Shown here: one piece after another, positions 51,376 to 59,944 of the stretch | Position numbering within the stretch: the stretch's first letter is position 1 | Layout: every line of letters begins with the position of its first letter | DNA from: Fimbriimonadaceae bacterium | GTDB lineage: Bacteria > Armatimonadota > Fimbriimonadia > Fimbriimonadales > Fimbriimonadaceae | NCBI GenBank assembly: GCA_022843485.1 | Contig: JALHNM010000009.1 | Span: forward strand, 32,567-96,566 | DNA: 64,000 nt | Direction of reading: 5' to 3' | The notes under the pieces: generated by a model | Database searches by the model: none | What the model saw: only the letters and a program-made list of their open reading frames with translations | What the model was told of the DNA's origin: nothing | Program-made: the position numbers and the translations under genes

Positions 51376-52658
51376 CCCGGAACGAGCTCCTCGCCCGTCT
51401 CGGCCGCGGGGTGTTCTGGTCGGCCCTCGGGTCGGCGATCGCGCAGGCGCTGGCCCTGGGAGCGAACTACCCGATCGCACAGGCCCTGGGTGTCGGGCCG
51501 TACGGCGACTTCACGCTCGTCCAGCAGGTCGTCTTGACCGTCTCCGGCATCGTCGGTCCGGCGATCGGGCTCACGGCCACGAAGTACGTGGCCGAACTGC
51601 GTGACCAGGACAAGGACCGGACGGGGCGGGTGCTCGCAGTGACTTCGGGGGCAGCGTTCGCCTTCGCGTTGGCGCTGGCGGTCGGACTGGTGGCGCTTGC
51701 CCCGTTAGCGGCCGGCGCGCTCGGGGCCCCCGGACTCGCCGGTCCGCTCACCGTTGGGGCGGCGGCGCTCTTCTTCTGGTCGCTCAACGGCTGCCAGATC
51801 GGGACGCTCGCCGGCTTCGAAGCGTTCCGGGCCGTGACTGGGGTGGCGCTCGTCCGCGGGTTCGTCACAGCCCCCGCCATGGTGGCCCTGGCGTGGTCGA
51901 ACGGAGTTATCGGGGCGGTGGCCGGGCTCGCCATAGGAGGGTTCGCCGGTTGCCTCGCGGCCGGTTGGGCCATCTCGCGGTCGGCCAGGTCGTGCGAGGT
52001 GCCGGTCGATTGGGCGGGGGCGTGGCGAGAGCGGGGAGTCTTGACGACCTATTCGGCCCCGACAGTCGTGACGGCGCTCGTCTCGACGGTGGCGGTGGTG
52101 TACGGCGCCGCCCACCTGCGGGCCCAGCCCGGGGGCGACGCCGCGCTCGGGCTGTTCGGCGGAGCGAACAACTGGCGCATGGCCATCCTGTTCGTCCCGA
52201 CCGTGATCGGCCAGCCGTTCGTCTCCGTCCTCTCGAACCTGTTGGGCCACGGCGAGGCGGTTCGGGCCCGGAAGGTGGCCTGGACGGGGGTGGGCGTGGC
52301 CGCGGTCGCCGGTCTCGTCCCGGCGGTTGGGGTGGCGCTTCTTGCTCCGGTTCTCATGGGTGGCTATGGAGAGGCGTTCGTCGCCGGTGTCCCCGTGCTC
52401 GTGGTGCTCGCCCTGTCCGCCGTCGCGACGGGGGTGGCCTCGGCGGTCGGTTCGTGGATGTCGGCCCTGGGTCACATGTGGCTGGCGGCCGGGGTGAACG
52501 CGCTTTGGGCGGTGGCCTTCACCGTCGCGCTCCTCGGGTTCGCCGGCCCCGGGGCCCTCGGCTTGGCGATCGCGTACGGGGTGTCGTCCGGGCTGCACCT
52601 GGTCTGGTGCCTTGCGTACATGGGGCTTGCCCGGGGGCCCGCCGGGAGAGCGGCGTGA
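51372..52658 (+). CDS. Wzx-like polysaccharide flippase, set 2
   Basis: The 428-residue product has about twelve helices. It begins NELLARLGRGVFWSALGSAI and NYPIAQALGVGPYGDFTLVQ, the MOP flippase pattern. TTG 51372 is preferred because it overlaps the Wzz stop as TTGA, like many other junctions here; ATG 51339 would give a longer overlap. Its presence doubles the flippase of locus 1 and supports a separate glycan. The C-terminal half is rich in Gly/Ala/Val helices. Confidence 0.85.
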   Translation: MTRNELLARLGRGVFWSALGSAIAQALALGANYPIAQALGVGPYGDFTLVQQVVLTVSGIVGPAIGLTATKYVAELRDQDKDRTGRVLAVTSGAAFAFALALAVGLVALAPLAAGALGAPGLAGPLTVGAAALFFWSLNGCQIGTLAGFEAFRAVTGVALVRGFVTAPAMVALAWSNGVIGAVAGLAIGGFAGCLAAGWAISRSARSCEVPVDWAGAWRERGVLTTYSAPTVVTALVSTVAVVYGAAHLRAQPGGDAALGLFGGANNWRMAILFVPTVIGQPFVSVLSNLLGHGEAVRARKVAWTGVGVAAVAGLVPAVGVALLAPVLMGGYGEAFVAGVPVLVVLALSAVATGVASAVGSWMSALGHMWLAAGVNALWAVAFTVALLGFAGPGALGLAIAYGVSSGLHLVWCLAYMGLARGPAGRAA

Positions 52659-52724
52659 GTCGGAAGCGCCGGTCGCCCCAGGTAGAATCGCCCGTCGGGG
52701 CCCTTGCGTCCTTTCCCTAGCCGC

Positions 52725-53645
52725 ATGCAAAAGCTTCTGGTCACCGGTGGTTACGGGTTCGTCGGGAACGAGACCGTACGCCAAGCCCTTGCCCGTGGCC
52801 TGGCCGTCACCGTCCTCGACAACAAGAACCGGGTCGCGCCCTGCATCGAGGACATCGCGGGCGTCCCGCACGAGGAGTGCGACCTCGCCGACGGTGCGGC
52901 CGTCGCTGCCGCCCTCATGCGGGTGAAACCGGACGCGGTTGTCCACCTCGGGGCGATCCACTACATCCCGGAGTGCAACGGCGACCCGCCACGCACGCTT
53001 CGTGTGAACGTCGAGGGCACCCAGAACGTGCTCCAAGCGGCCGCTGCCGCGGGGTGTGGGCACGTCGTGGTCGCGAGCAGCGGGGCGGTCTACTCCGATT
53101 CCCCCGACCCCTTGCACGAGGAGTACGCGACCGAGCCGGTCGATGTGTACGGTTGGTCGAAACTGTTCGCCGAGCGCCTGTGCCGACTGACCGTCGAGCA
53201 GACAGGCATGCCCGTGACCGCCGTGCGGCTGTTCAACGTCTACGGCCCCCGCGAGACGAACGCCCACATCATCCCCGAGATCTTGGGCCAGCTGCGGTCG
53301 ACGGACGTGCTCCGGCTCGGCAACATTGCCCCGAAACGGGACTTCATCGAGGTCCGAGACGCGGCCGAGGGCTTCCTCCGCCTGGCTGCGTCGGTGCCGG
53401 GCGGGCTCCGGACGGTCAACCTCAGCGGCGGCGAGTCGCGGTCGATGGAAGAGCTCATCGCCCTCATCGCCGAACTCACGGGTCGACCGATCCGGGTCGA
53501 GACCGACCCCAGCCGGTTCCGGAAGGCGGACAAGCTCGTCCAGACCGCCGACCTCACCCTCCTCGAGGCCACGCTCGGGTGGCGGCCCACGCGGCCGATC
53601 CCCGAGGGCCTCGCCGACCTCCTGCGCTTCGAAGGCCTCGCCTGA
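52725..53645 (+). CDS. NAD-dependent epimerase/dehydratase (extended SDR)
   Basis: This 306-residue protein has the NAD-binding motif VTGGYGFVGNE, VVHLGAIHYIPECN, NVEGTQNVLQAA, VVASSGAVYS, the catalytic YGWSK (YxxxK) and RLFNVYGPRE. It is a UDP- or dTDP-sugar 4-epimerase or related enzyme making a precursor for the locus 2 polymer. ATG 52725 begins right before the motif. TAGAAT at 52683-52688 could give it an extra promoter. Substrate is not fixed by sequence. Confidence 0.9.
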   Translation: MQKLLVTGGYGFVGNETVRQALARGLAVTVLDNKNRVAPCIEDIAGVPHEECDLADGAAVAAALMRVKPDAVVHLGAIHYIPECNGDPPRTLRVNVEGTQNVLQAAAAAGCGHVVVASSGAVYSDSPDPLHEEYATEPVDVYGWSKLFAERLCRLTVEQTGMPVTAVRLFNVYGPRETNAHIIPEILGQLRSTDVLRLGNIAPKRDFIEVRDAAEGFLRLAASVPGGLRTVNLSGGESRSMEELIALIAELTGRPIRVETDPSRFRKADKLVQTADLTLLEATLGWRPTRPIPEGLADLLRFEGLA

Positions 53646-53647
53646 CG

Positions 53648-54901
53648 ATGGCCCGCCCCTTCCGCCTCGGCGTCGTGGGCCCGTTCCCGCCGCACAAGGA
53701 CGGGGACGCCCACTACACCGGGCGGCTGGTCCGCGCCATTGCCGAGGCACACCCACACGACGTCGAGGTGCGGGTCTGGACCCATATCCACCCTGACCGC
53801 GGCACCGAGGAGACGGTCCTCCCCAACCTGTCGGTCGCCTACCGCACCGGCGGGGACGTGGGGCGCTGGGAACGGGCCCGCCGGACCCTCGCCCTCGAAC
53901 CGGAGATCGAGGTCTGGCGCCCGGACTGCGTGCACGTTCAGGCGGCGTCCAAGCCCGTGTACGGCGGGCTGATGGCGGGGGAGCCCGCGACCTGGCTCAT
54001 GGAGCGGCTGATGGACGGGGGGGTGCCGGTCGTGAACACCGTCCACAACTTCGCCCCGCGCGAGGAGATCGTCAAGCTGGCGGCCGAGAAGGGCCTGCCC
54101 GGGTTCGCGGGGCCGGCGCTGCTGGCGTATACGTACGGCGTCTACCGCCGCACGGCGCGGGCGTCCTCGGTCCTCCGTCTGCTGGCCTGCGGCCGTGATC
54201 CCCAGACGCCGCGCGACGCCATCGGCGAGATCGGACTTCGACCGCGAGCCTGGGAGCCGGAGCCCCACCCGTGCGACCACGCGCCCGTCTCGCCAGCCGC
54301 GAGGGACGAAGCCAAGCGGGCCCTTGGCTACGAGGGCAAGCGCCTCCTGGTGGCGATGGGGTTCGTCGACCGGGTCAAGGGCTATCACACCCTCCTCGCA
54401 GCCTCAGACCGCCTTGCCGAGCGGTACCCGGACGTGCGGATCGTCATCGCGGGCGAGGCGCTGAGACCGGAGGCTCAAGCCTACGCCGAGGAGCTCCGTA
54501 CGGTGCACGCCGCGCTCCGGCACCCGCAGGTCACCGACTTGCGTCTCGGGTTCGTGGACGGGGACGAATGGGGACGACTGTTCGCCGCCGCCGACGTCGT
54601 GGTGGCCGCCTACAGCAGCACTTGGGGCCCGAGCGGCCCCGTCCACCACGCCCTCGGCCGGGCCAAGCCGGTCGTCGTCTCGAACGTCCCGAACAACAAG
54701 GACCTCAAGGGCCTCGCCCGCATCGTCGAGCGCGAGGATCCGGATAGCCTCTTCGACGGGCTCCGCGCCCTCCTCGACTCGGACGAGGAGCGCGAGGCCC
54801 TCGGCTGCGCTGCTGGGGTGTACGCTGCGGAGCACACGTGGGCTCGGGTGGCCGAAGGCCTCCTCGCGACCTGCCGACGGGTCGCGGAGGGTCGGGGATG
54901 A
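53648..54901 (+). CDS. Glycosyltransferase (GT4-like)
   Basis: The 417-residue product starts RPFRLGVVGPFPPHKDGDAH and has VVNTVHNFAPREEIVKLAAE, LLVAMGFVDRVKGYHTLLAA, VRIVIAGEALRPEAQAYAEE and SGPVHHALGRAKPVVVSNVP. The C-domain lacks the usual E-x7-E spacing, so it is a divergent GT4/GT-B member. The start lies 2 bases after the epimerase stop, and the stop overlaps the next gene (ATGA). Sugar specificity is unknown. Confidence 0.82.
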   Translation: MARPFRLGVVGPFPPHKDGDAHYTGRLVRAIAEAHPHDVEVRVWTHIHPDRGTEETVLPNLSVAYRTGGDVGRWERARRTLALEPEIEVWRPDCVHVQAASKPVYGGLMAGEPATWLMERLMDGGVPVVNTVHNFAPREEIVKLAAEKGLPGFAGPALLAYTYGVYRRTARASSVLRLLACGRDPQTPRDAIGEIGLRPRAWEPEPHPCDHAPVSPAARDEAKRALGYEGKRLLVAMGFVDRVKGYHTLLAASDRLAERYPDVRIVIAGEALRPEAQAYAEELRTVHAALRHPQVTDLRLGFVDGDEWGRLFAAADVVVAAYSSTWGPSGPVHHALGRAKPVVVSNVPNNKDLKGLARIVEREDPDSLFDGLRALLDSDEEREALGCAAGVYAAEHTWARVAEGLLATCRRVAEGRG

Positions 54902-56025
54902 GGAGGGCGGTCGTGATTCGGGGCACGCACCTCGCCCCTGACCCGCGGGCCGAGAAGCACGCCGCCTTGCTGAGCGAACTCGGCTGGGACGTGACCGTGC
55001 TCGGGTGGGACCGTACCGCCTCGCTCCCGCATCGCGAGATGGTCGAACTCGGCGGGCGGGCGGTGACTCTGGAGCGACTGCCCGTGGCGGCCGGCTACGG
55101 GAATGGGCTCCGCAACCTGGGGCCCTTGCTGCGGTGGCAGCGAGCGCTTTGGGGGTGGCTCTGGGCCCGCCGCCGCGAGCTCGAGCTGACGGTGGCCATC
55201 GACCTGGACACGGTCGTCCCGGCGCTGCGCCTCCAAGACCGGGCCGGGGTGCCGCTGGTCTACGACATCGCCGATTTCTACGCGGAGAGCCGAGGGGTGC
55301 CGTCCTTCGCCCGCGGCTGGGTTGCCCGTTGGGAAACGGCGATCGCCCGGCGGGCACGGGCCGTCGTGCTCTGCGACCCGCGCCGGGCAGCGCAGTTCCA
55401 GGGGCGCCCTCCCGAACGTTTCGGCGTCGTCTACAACAGCCCGGCCTGGCTCCCCGAACCGGTGCATCGGGCGGGCCCGTTCACGGTGGTCTACATCGGC
55501 ATCCTCGGCCCCTGGCGCAAGCTACCGGAGCTGGTGAAGCTGTTCGCTCGCCGGGCGGAGTGGCGGCTGGTGATCGGCGGCTTCGGGGCGCTCGAAGCTG
55601 AGCTGGGGGCGGCGGCAGAAGCGGCCCCCGGCGTCACCTTCCTCGGGGCGGTCAAGCCCTACTCCCGGGCGCTCGAACTGATGGCGGGAGCGGACGCCCT
55701 CGTGGCCTTCTACGACCCCGCCGTCCCGAACCACCGGTACTCCAGTCCGAACAAGCTGTTCGAGGCGATGGGGCTGGGCAAGCCGCTGGTGGTGGCCGAA
55801 GGGACGGGCATGGACGCGGTCGTCCGCGAGCACGGGCTCGGCGAGGTGGTCGACTACGGGGACGATGCGGGGCTCGAGGCGGCGTTCGCCCGGCTCGCAT
55901 CGTGGGGGCCTACCGAGCGGGAGGCGTTCTCGACCCGGGCGCGGGCCCGGTACCGGGCCGAGTTCGGGCCCGAGGCGATGAAGGCGGCGATGGAGGCCGT
56001 GCTCGGCCAGGCAGGGGTGGCGTGA
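54898..56025 (+). CDS. Glycosyltransferase (GT-B fold)
   Basis: This 375-residue protein starts RRAVVIRGTHLAPDPRAEKH. It has VPLVYDIADFYAESRG, VVYIGILGPWRKLPELVKLF, EWRLVIGGFGALEAELGAAA and YSSPNKLFEAMGLGKPLVVA, where SSPNKLFEAM is the donor-binding segment seen in GT4-like enzymes. It is translationally coupled at both ends (ATGA upstream, GTGA downstream). It belongs to locus 2; sugar specificity is unknown. Confidence 0.84.
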   Translation: MRRAVVIRGTHLAPDPRAEKHAALLSELGWDVTVLGWDRTASLPHREMVELGGRAVTLERLPVAAGYGNGLRNLGPLLRWQRALWGWLWARRRELELTVAIDLDTVVPALRLQDRAGVPLVYDIADFYAESRGVPSFARGWVARWETAIARRARAVVLCDPRRAAQFQGRPPERFGVVYNSPAWLPEPVHRAGPFTVVYIGILGPWRKLPELVKLFARRAEWRLVIGGFGALEAELGAAAEAAPGVTFLGAVKPYSRALELMAGADALVAFYDPAVPNHRYSSPNKLFEAMGLGKPLVVAEGTGMDAVVREHGLGEVVDYGDDAGLEAAFARLASWGPTEREAFSTRARARYRAEFGPEAMKAAMEAVLGQAGVA

Positions 56026-57329
56026 CCCGACCGGTCCGAGTCCTCTTCCTATCGACGTCGTTCCCCCCGAACGCCGACTCCCAGGCGATCCGCTCGCTCA
56101 CGCTTATGGAGGGGCTCGAGGACCCCGAGTGGGAGTGGACGGTCGTGACTGCGGGGTCCGTGAAAGGGGGCGGCGCGTCTGAGTTCGACCGGCTGATCCC
56201 TCGAGGGGCCCGGGTGCACCAGACGCCACCCGTGGTCTACGACGTACGGGCGGCGGCGCTGGAGCGGCTGCCGTTGGGGCGGCGTCTCGCTTGGCTTTAT
56301 CGGAACGCCGCCTACCGACTGGCCTTCCCGGACGTCCAGGCTGGCTGGGATCGACAGGCGGAGACCCTGGTGGAGCGAGTCGGCGGTCCGTGGGACGTAG
56401 TCGTGTCGGCGTCTGGTTCGGCGACAGCCCACCTCGCGTCGGCACGGATCGCTCGGCGCCTCGGTGTCCCTTGGGTGGCCGACTACGGCGACCCGTGGCA
56501 CTTCGTCGACCGCGACCACCGGCCCTTGCTCGCCGACCGCAGCGAGCGAGTCGAGCGCGAGGTCGTCCTGCAGGCCCACACCCTCGTCTTCACGACGGAA
56601 GCGACAGAAAGGCTCTACCAGGATTGGCTCGGCGGGGAGTGCCCCCGGACGGTGGTGCTTCCATACGGGTACCGGGAGGCCGACTTCGCGGCTCAGCCCC
56701 CGACGGTCGGCTTGGATCAGAGCCCGGCCTCGGGGAGCAAGCTGACGCTTGCGCACATCGGGGCAGCGTACTTGGGCAACCGGACGCTCCTCCCGCTCCT
56801 GCGGGCGGTGGCCGAGCACCGGGGCCGGTACCGGGTCGCGATCGTCGGTGATCACAGCCGGGCGTTCGACGAGGAGGCAGCCCGGCTCGGGCTCACCGAC
56901 ACCGAGATCCGCCAGCGCGTGCCCTACGACGAGGCCGTTCGCGCGACACTGGCTGCGGACGTTCTCGTCATCGTGGGGAACAAGGGGCCGATGCAGGTCC
57001 CCGGAAAGGTCTTCGTGACGCTAGCGTCCGGCCGGCCGATCCTCTACCTCTCGCAGCGCGACCCCGATTCGGATCCGGCCTGGCACGTGCTCCGGCAGTT
57101 CCCGGGCGTGGTCTCGGCCCCGAACGACGAGGCGTCGGTTCGGGCCCTGCTCGCCGATCTGGCGGACCGAATGCCGGCCCTGCGCGAGGCTGCGGCTGGC
57201 CGGAGGGCGATGCCCGAACTCCAAGCCTTCGAGGCTCGGCGCCTGGGGGCCGAGTTCGGGAGGCTGATCCAGGAGGCCATCGCGGGTTCGACGCCGGAGG
57301 GGAGGGGCGCGTGCACTGGGCGGTCCTGA
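56022..57329 (+). CDS. Glycosyltransferase (GT4-like)
   Basis: The 435-residue product has VRVLFLSTSFPPNADSQAIR, RRLGVPWVADYGDPWHFVDR, VFTTEATERLYQDWL, LTLAHIGAAYLGNRTLLPLL and VPGKVFVTLASGRPILYLSQ. The layout is a two-domain GT-B enzyme. GTG 56022 overlaps the preceding stop. Its own end overlaps the polymerase gene by 19 bases, an unusually long overlap for this window. Confidence 0.84.
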   Translation: MTRPVRVLFLSTSFPPNADSQAIRSLTLMEGLEDPEWEWTVVTAGSVKGGGASEFDRLIPRGARVHQTPPVVYDVRAAALERLPLGRRLAWLYRNAAYRLAFPDVQAGWDRQAETLVERVGGPWDVVVSASGSATAHLASARIARRLGVPWVADYGDPWHFVDRDHRPLLADRSERVEREVVLQAHTLVFTTEATERLYQDWLGGECPRTVVLPYGYREADFAAQPPTVGLDQSPASGSKLTLAHIGAAYLGNRTLLPLLRAVAEHRGRYRVAIVGDHSRAFDEEAARLGLTDTEIRQRVPYDEAVRATLAADVLVIVGNKGPMQVPGKVFVTLASGRPILYLSQRDPDSDPAWHVLRQFPGVVSAPNDEASVRALLADLADRMPALREAAAGRRAMPELQAFEARRLGAEFGRLIQEAIAGSTPEGRGACTGRS

Positions 57330-58573
57330 TCTCCGTCCTGATCCACCAGGCCTGGCTCCACCAGCGCCGCGGCTGGTTCGACCCGTTCGCGGTCGAGACG
57401 CTCCTCGACGCCGCCCTCCTGTTGATCGTCGTCGTGGGAACGGCGATCGACCCCACGGCCATGGCCCTCATGACGGGCAACCTCGATTTCGGGGTGATGG
57501 TCTGGGCCGGTCAGTTGGCGCTGTACTTGGGTTTGCACGGCGGAGCCCAGGCGGGGACGGCTTCACCTTCGCTCGGCACGGGCGAACTCTCACGGCGCGC
57601 CCTGCTCTGGGTGTCGCTCGGCTATGCGGCGGGGGTCGGGGTCGTCTTGGCCCAGAGCGCCCAGTTGGCGGGGGGGTTGACGAACTGGCTCTTCGGCAGC
57701 CGCACGGACGTGGCGGCGGCGGCGGCGGCCGGGGGCGCGGGCGCGATCGCGTCGAACGTTGCCCTCGCCGGCCAGGCGGTGCTGATGGTCGCCGTCGCGA
57801 CGGCCTGGCGGAAGGGCCGGTGGGTCGAGGGGTGGTCGTGGTTCGGAGCGATCGTGCTCGGCCTCTTCTGCATCTTCACGACCCGGTTTCAGTTCATCGT
57901 GCTGCTGCTCCTGCCTGTCGTCTACCTCCACTACCGACGACGGCGGGTCTCGGTGGGATGGCTCGCGGCCGCCGTGGTGCCGATGGTCGGGCTGCTCGCG
58001 CTGCTCAACCTGGTGCGCGGCGGGGGTCTCGCCGGTCTCGGGCAGGACGTCAAGGTCGAGGACCTCGTCGCCGGCAGCAGCGTGGTGGCCCCGACCTACC
58101 TCCTCAACCCCGTCGTGCAACTCTGGGAGGCCGAGGAGCAAGGCCGGTTCGACTACGAATACGGGCTGAACTACCTCTACACCTTCGTGACGCCGATCCC
58201 GCGTGCGCTCTGGCCAGAGAAGCCCCTGACCAGCTTCAGCAACCGCATCACGGAACAGATGCAGGGCAGTCAGCTCGACGCCCTCGGCGGGATCAACATC
58301 TCCACGTACACGGTTTGGGGCGAGGGGTTCGGGCAGTTCGGGGCGGCAGGGGCGGTCTTGAACCTGGGCCTGTTCGGGTACGTGCTCGCCCGCTTCTTAC
58401 GGGCCGCCCGGCGCCGCACGGACTGGATCCTCGTCGGGGCCTTCACCGCGATCCTGGGCGCGACGTACCTTCGTGACAGCGTGCAAGGGGTGCTCGTGCT
58501 GTGCCTCAACACCATCGGGTTCGTCGCGCTGGTCTCGTACCTGGACCATCGGGCTCAGGGGGGCGAGGCGTGA
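57311..58573 (+). CDS. Wzy-like polysaccharide polymerase, set 2
   Basis: This 420-residue polytopic protein has about ten helices with a soluble segment around residues 240-310 (LGQDVKVEDLVAGSSVVAPT, FDYEYGLNYLYTFVTPIPRA). TPIPRALWPEKP and GGINISTYTVWGEGFGQFG are typical of O-antigen polymerase-like proteins. The start is GTG 57311, inside the preceding gene. Topology, and its place between glycosyltransferases downstream of wzx and wzz, support the call. The stop overlaps the next gene as GTGA. Confidence 0.78.
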   Translation: MHWAVLISVLIHQAWLHQRRGWFDPFAVETLLDAALLLIVVVGTAIDPTAMALMTGNLDFGVMVWAGQLALYLGLHGGAQAGTASPSLGTGELSRRALLWVSLGYAAGVGVVLAQSAQLAGGLTNWLFGSRTDVAAAAAAGGAGAIASNVALAGQAVLMVAVATAWRKGRWVEGWSWFGAIVLGLFCIFTTRFQFIVLLLLPVVYLHYRRRRVSVGWLAAAVVPMVGLLALLNLVRGGGLAGLGQDVKVEDLVAGSSVVAPTYLLNPVVQLWEAEEQGRFDYEYGLNYLYTFVTPIPRALWPEKPLTSFSNRITEQMQGSQLDALGGINISTYTVWGEGFGQFGAAGAVLNLGLFGYVLARFLRAARRRTDWILVGAFTAILGATYLRDSVQGVLVLCLNTIGFVALVSYLDHRAQGGEA

Positions 58574-59757
58574 AGACGCTCCAGTTGATGGGGGGCAACG
58601 GGTGGGGCGGGGCGGCGGTGCTGTCCGTCGAGCTCTGCACCCGATTGGCGGAGCGGGGGTGGGAAGTCCACTACCTCTCGGACCACCCCGTCGCGAACGA
58701 GCGGTTCGCCGCCGTCCCCGGGGCGCGGATCGTGGACTCGATCCCGCTGCCCCGCGAGGTTCGGCCCGCGACCGACATCCACGCGTTCGTCGAGGTCGTC
58801 CGGCTCTGCCGGCGCGAGCGGTATGACGTCGTCGAGACCTACAACTCGACCCCGGGCGTCGTCGGTCGGTTGGCGGCGCGGGCGGCCGGGGTACCGGCCG
58901 TGTTCCAGCACCAGGCCGGCTGGAACACGGCGCTCGCCCGGGGGCCGATGCGGGCGGTCTATTGGCTCGCCGAGTGGGCCGCAGTCCGGGCCTCGACGTT
59001 CAGCGTGTGCTGCGGCGAGGCGGAGAGGGACGCCGGGCTCAAGATCGGGATGCCCGCGAACAAGCTCGCCGTGATCCGAAACGGGATCGACCTGAGTCGC
59101 ACGGCGGGCCCCGAGATCGAGGCTCGCGCCCAGCTCATGCGCGTGCAGCTCCTCGCTGGCGGCGAGGGCCCGGTGTTCGGTTACGCTGGGCGGCTCAGCG
59201 ACGTCAAGGACAACGTGACGCTCGTTCGGGCCTTCGCCCGCTATCGCGAGGCGGGGGGCGCAGGCGTGCTCGCCTTGGCTGGTGACGGTCCGGAGCGTCA
59301 GATGCTGGAGGCGCTTGCCGAGGAGTCGGGTCTCGGGGAAACGTGCCGGTTCCTGGGGCATCTGGACGACGTCCCTGCGTTCCTCGGTGCGATCGACGTG
59401 TTCGTCACGACCACCTTGCGTGAAGGGCTGTCGATGTCGATCCTCGAGTCGATGGGGGCGTCCCGTCCCGCGATCGTCACGGACCTCCCGAATAACCGGG
59501 AACTGGTCGTGCCGGGTGAGACTGGGGAGGTGGTGCCGGTTGGGGACGCGAAGGCGATCGCCGAAGCGATGGGCCGCCTCGCGAACTCGCCGGAGACGCG
59601 GATTCGCTACGGGCGGTCGGCAAGGTTGCGCGCCGAAGCGCACTTTTCGCTCGCGTCGTTCGTCGACCGCCACGTGCGGCTGTACGAGGCGTCCCTACTT
59701 CGTCCGCGGCCCGACCGTCTGGGCGACCTCGTCCGTCTAGGTATAATGGACGGGTAA
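58570..59757 (+). CDS. Glycosyltransferase family 4
   Basis: The 395-residue product starts KTLQLMGGNGWGGAAVLSVE. It has VETYNSTPGVVGRLAARAAG, VIRNGIDLSRTAGPEIEARA, FGYAGRLSDVKDNVTLVRAF, GLSMSILESMGASRPAIVTD (E-x7-E-like) and NNRELVVPGETGEVVPVGD. It is a standard GT4 enzyme, the fourth glycosyltransferase of locus 2. GTG 58570 overlaps the wzy stop. A perfect TATAAT is embedded in its last codons. Confidence 0.9.
   Translation: MKTLQLMGGNGWGGAAVLSVELCTRLAERGWEVHYLSDHPVANERFAAVPGARIVDSIPLPREVRPATDIHAFVEVVRLCRRERYDVVETYNSTPGVVGRLAARAAGVPAVFQHQAGWNTALARGPMRAVYWLAEWAAVRASTFSVCCGEAERDAGLKIGMPANKLAVIRNGIDLSRTAGPEIEARAQLMRVQLLAGGEGPVFGYAGRLSDVKDNVTLVRAFARYREAGGAGVLALAGDGPERQMLEALAEESGLGETCRFLGHLDDVPAFLGAIDVFVTTTLREGLSMSILESMGASRPAIVTDLPNNRELVVPGETGEVVPVGDAKAIAEAMGRLANSPETRIRYGRSARLRAEAHFSLASFVDRHVRLYEASLLRPRPDRLGDLVRLGIMDG
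59742..59747 (+). promoter_or_regulatory. Consensus -10 TATAAT inside the 3' end of the glycosyltransferase gene
   Basis: TATAAT has no clear -35. A transcript would begin near 59754 and reach the epimerase gene after about 190 bases. Confidence 0.4.
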
Positions 59758-59944
59758 AGCGAGAGACGCCCCAGCCCGGTTCTCAGTTCGAAACGGCGGG
59801 TTTCCGCGCGATCGACTGGGCGGGGGCCTAAGTACTGAGCCGATTCCGCCGAGAGGTACCTTGAAGGTCACTGTCACGTCCCTACTTTGTGACGGGCGGG
59901 CCCCCAAGCCCCCTCGAGCCGGAGAGTGATCGACACCGAGGTCG
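59758..59944 (+). other. Gene-free region, possible structured leader
   Basis: No gene was seen. The region contains a GTCAC/GTGAC hairpin at about 59873-59893 and several GC-rich short inverted repeats. No tRNA or known riboswitch consensus was found. It is the longest non-coding gap in locus 2. Confidence 0.35.

Noticed and set aside
59760..59830. Possible tRNA because of a GTTCGAAA-like stretch near 59788
   Set aside because: No acceptor stem, anticodon arm or GGTTCGANTCC match could be assembled around it.
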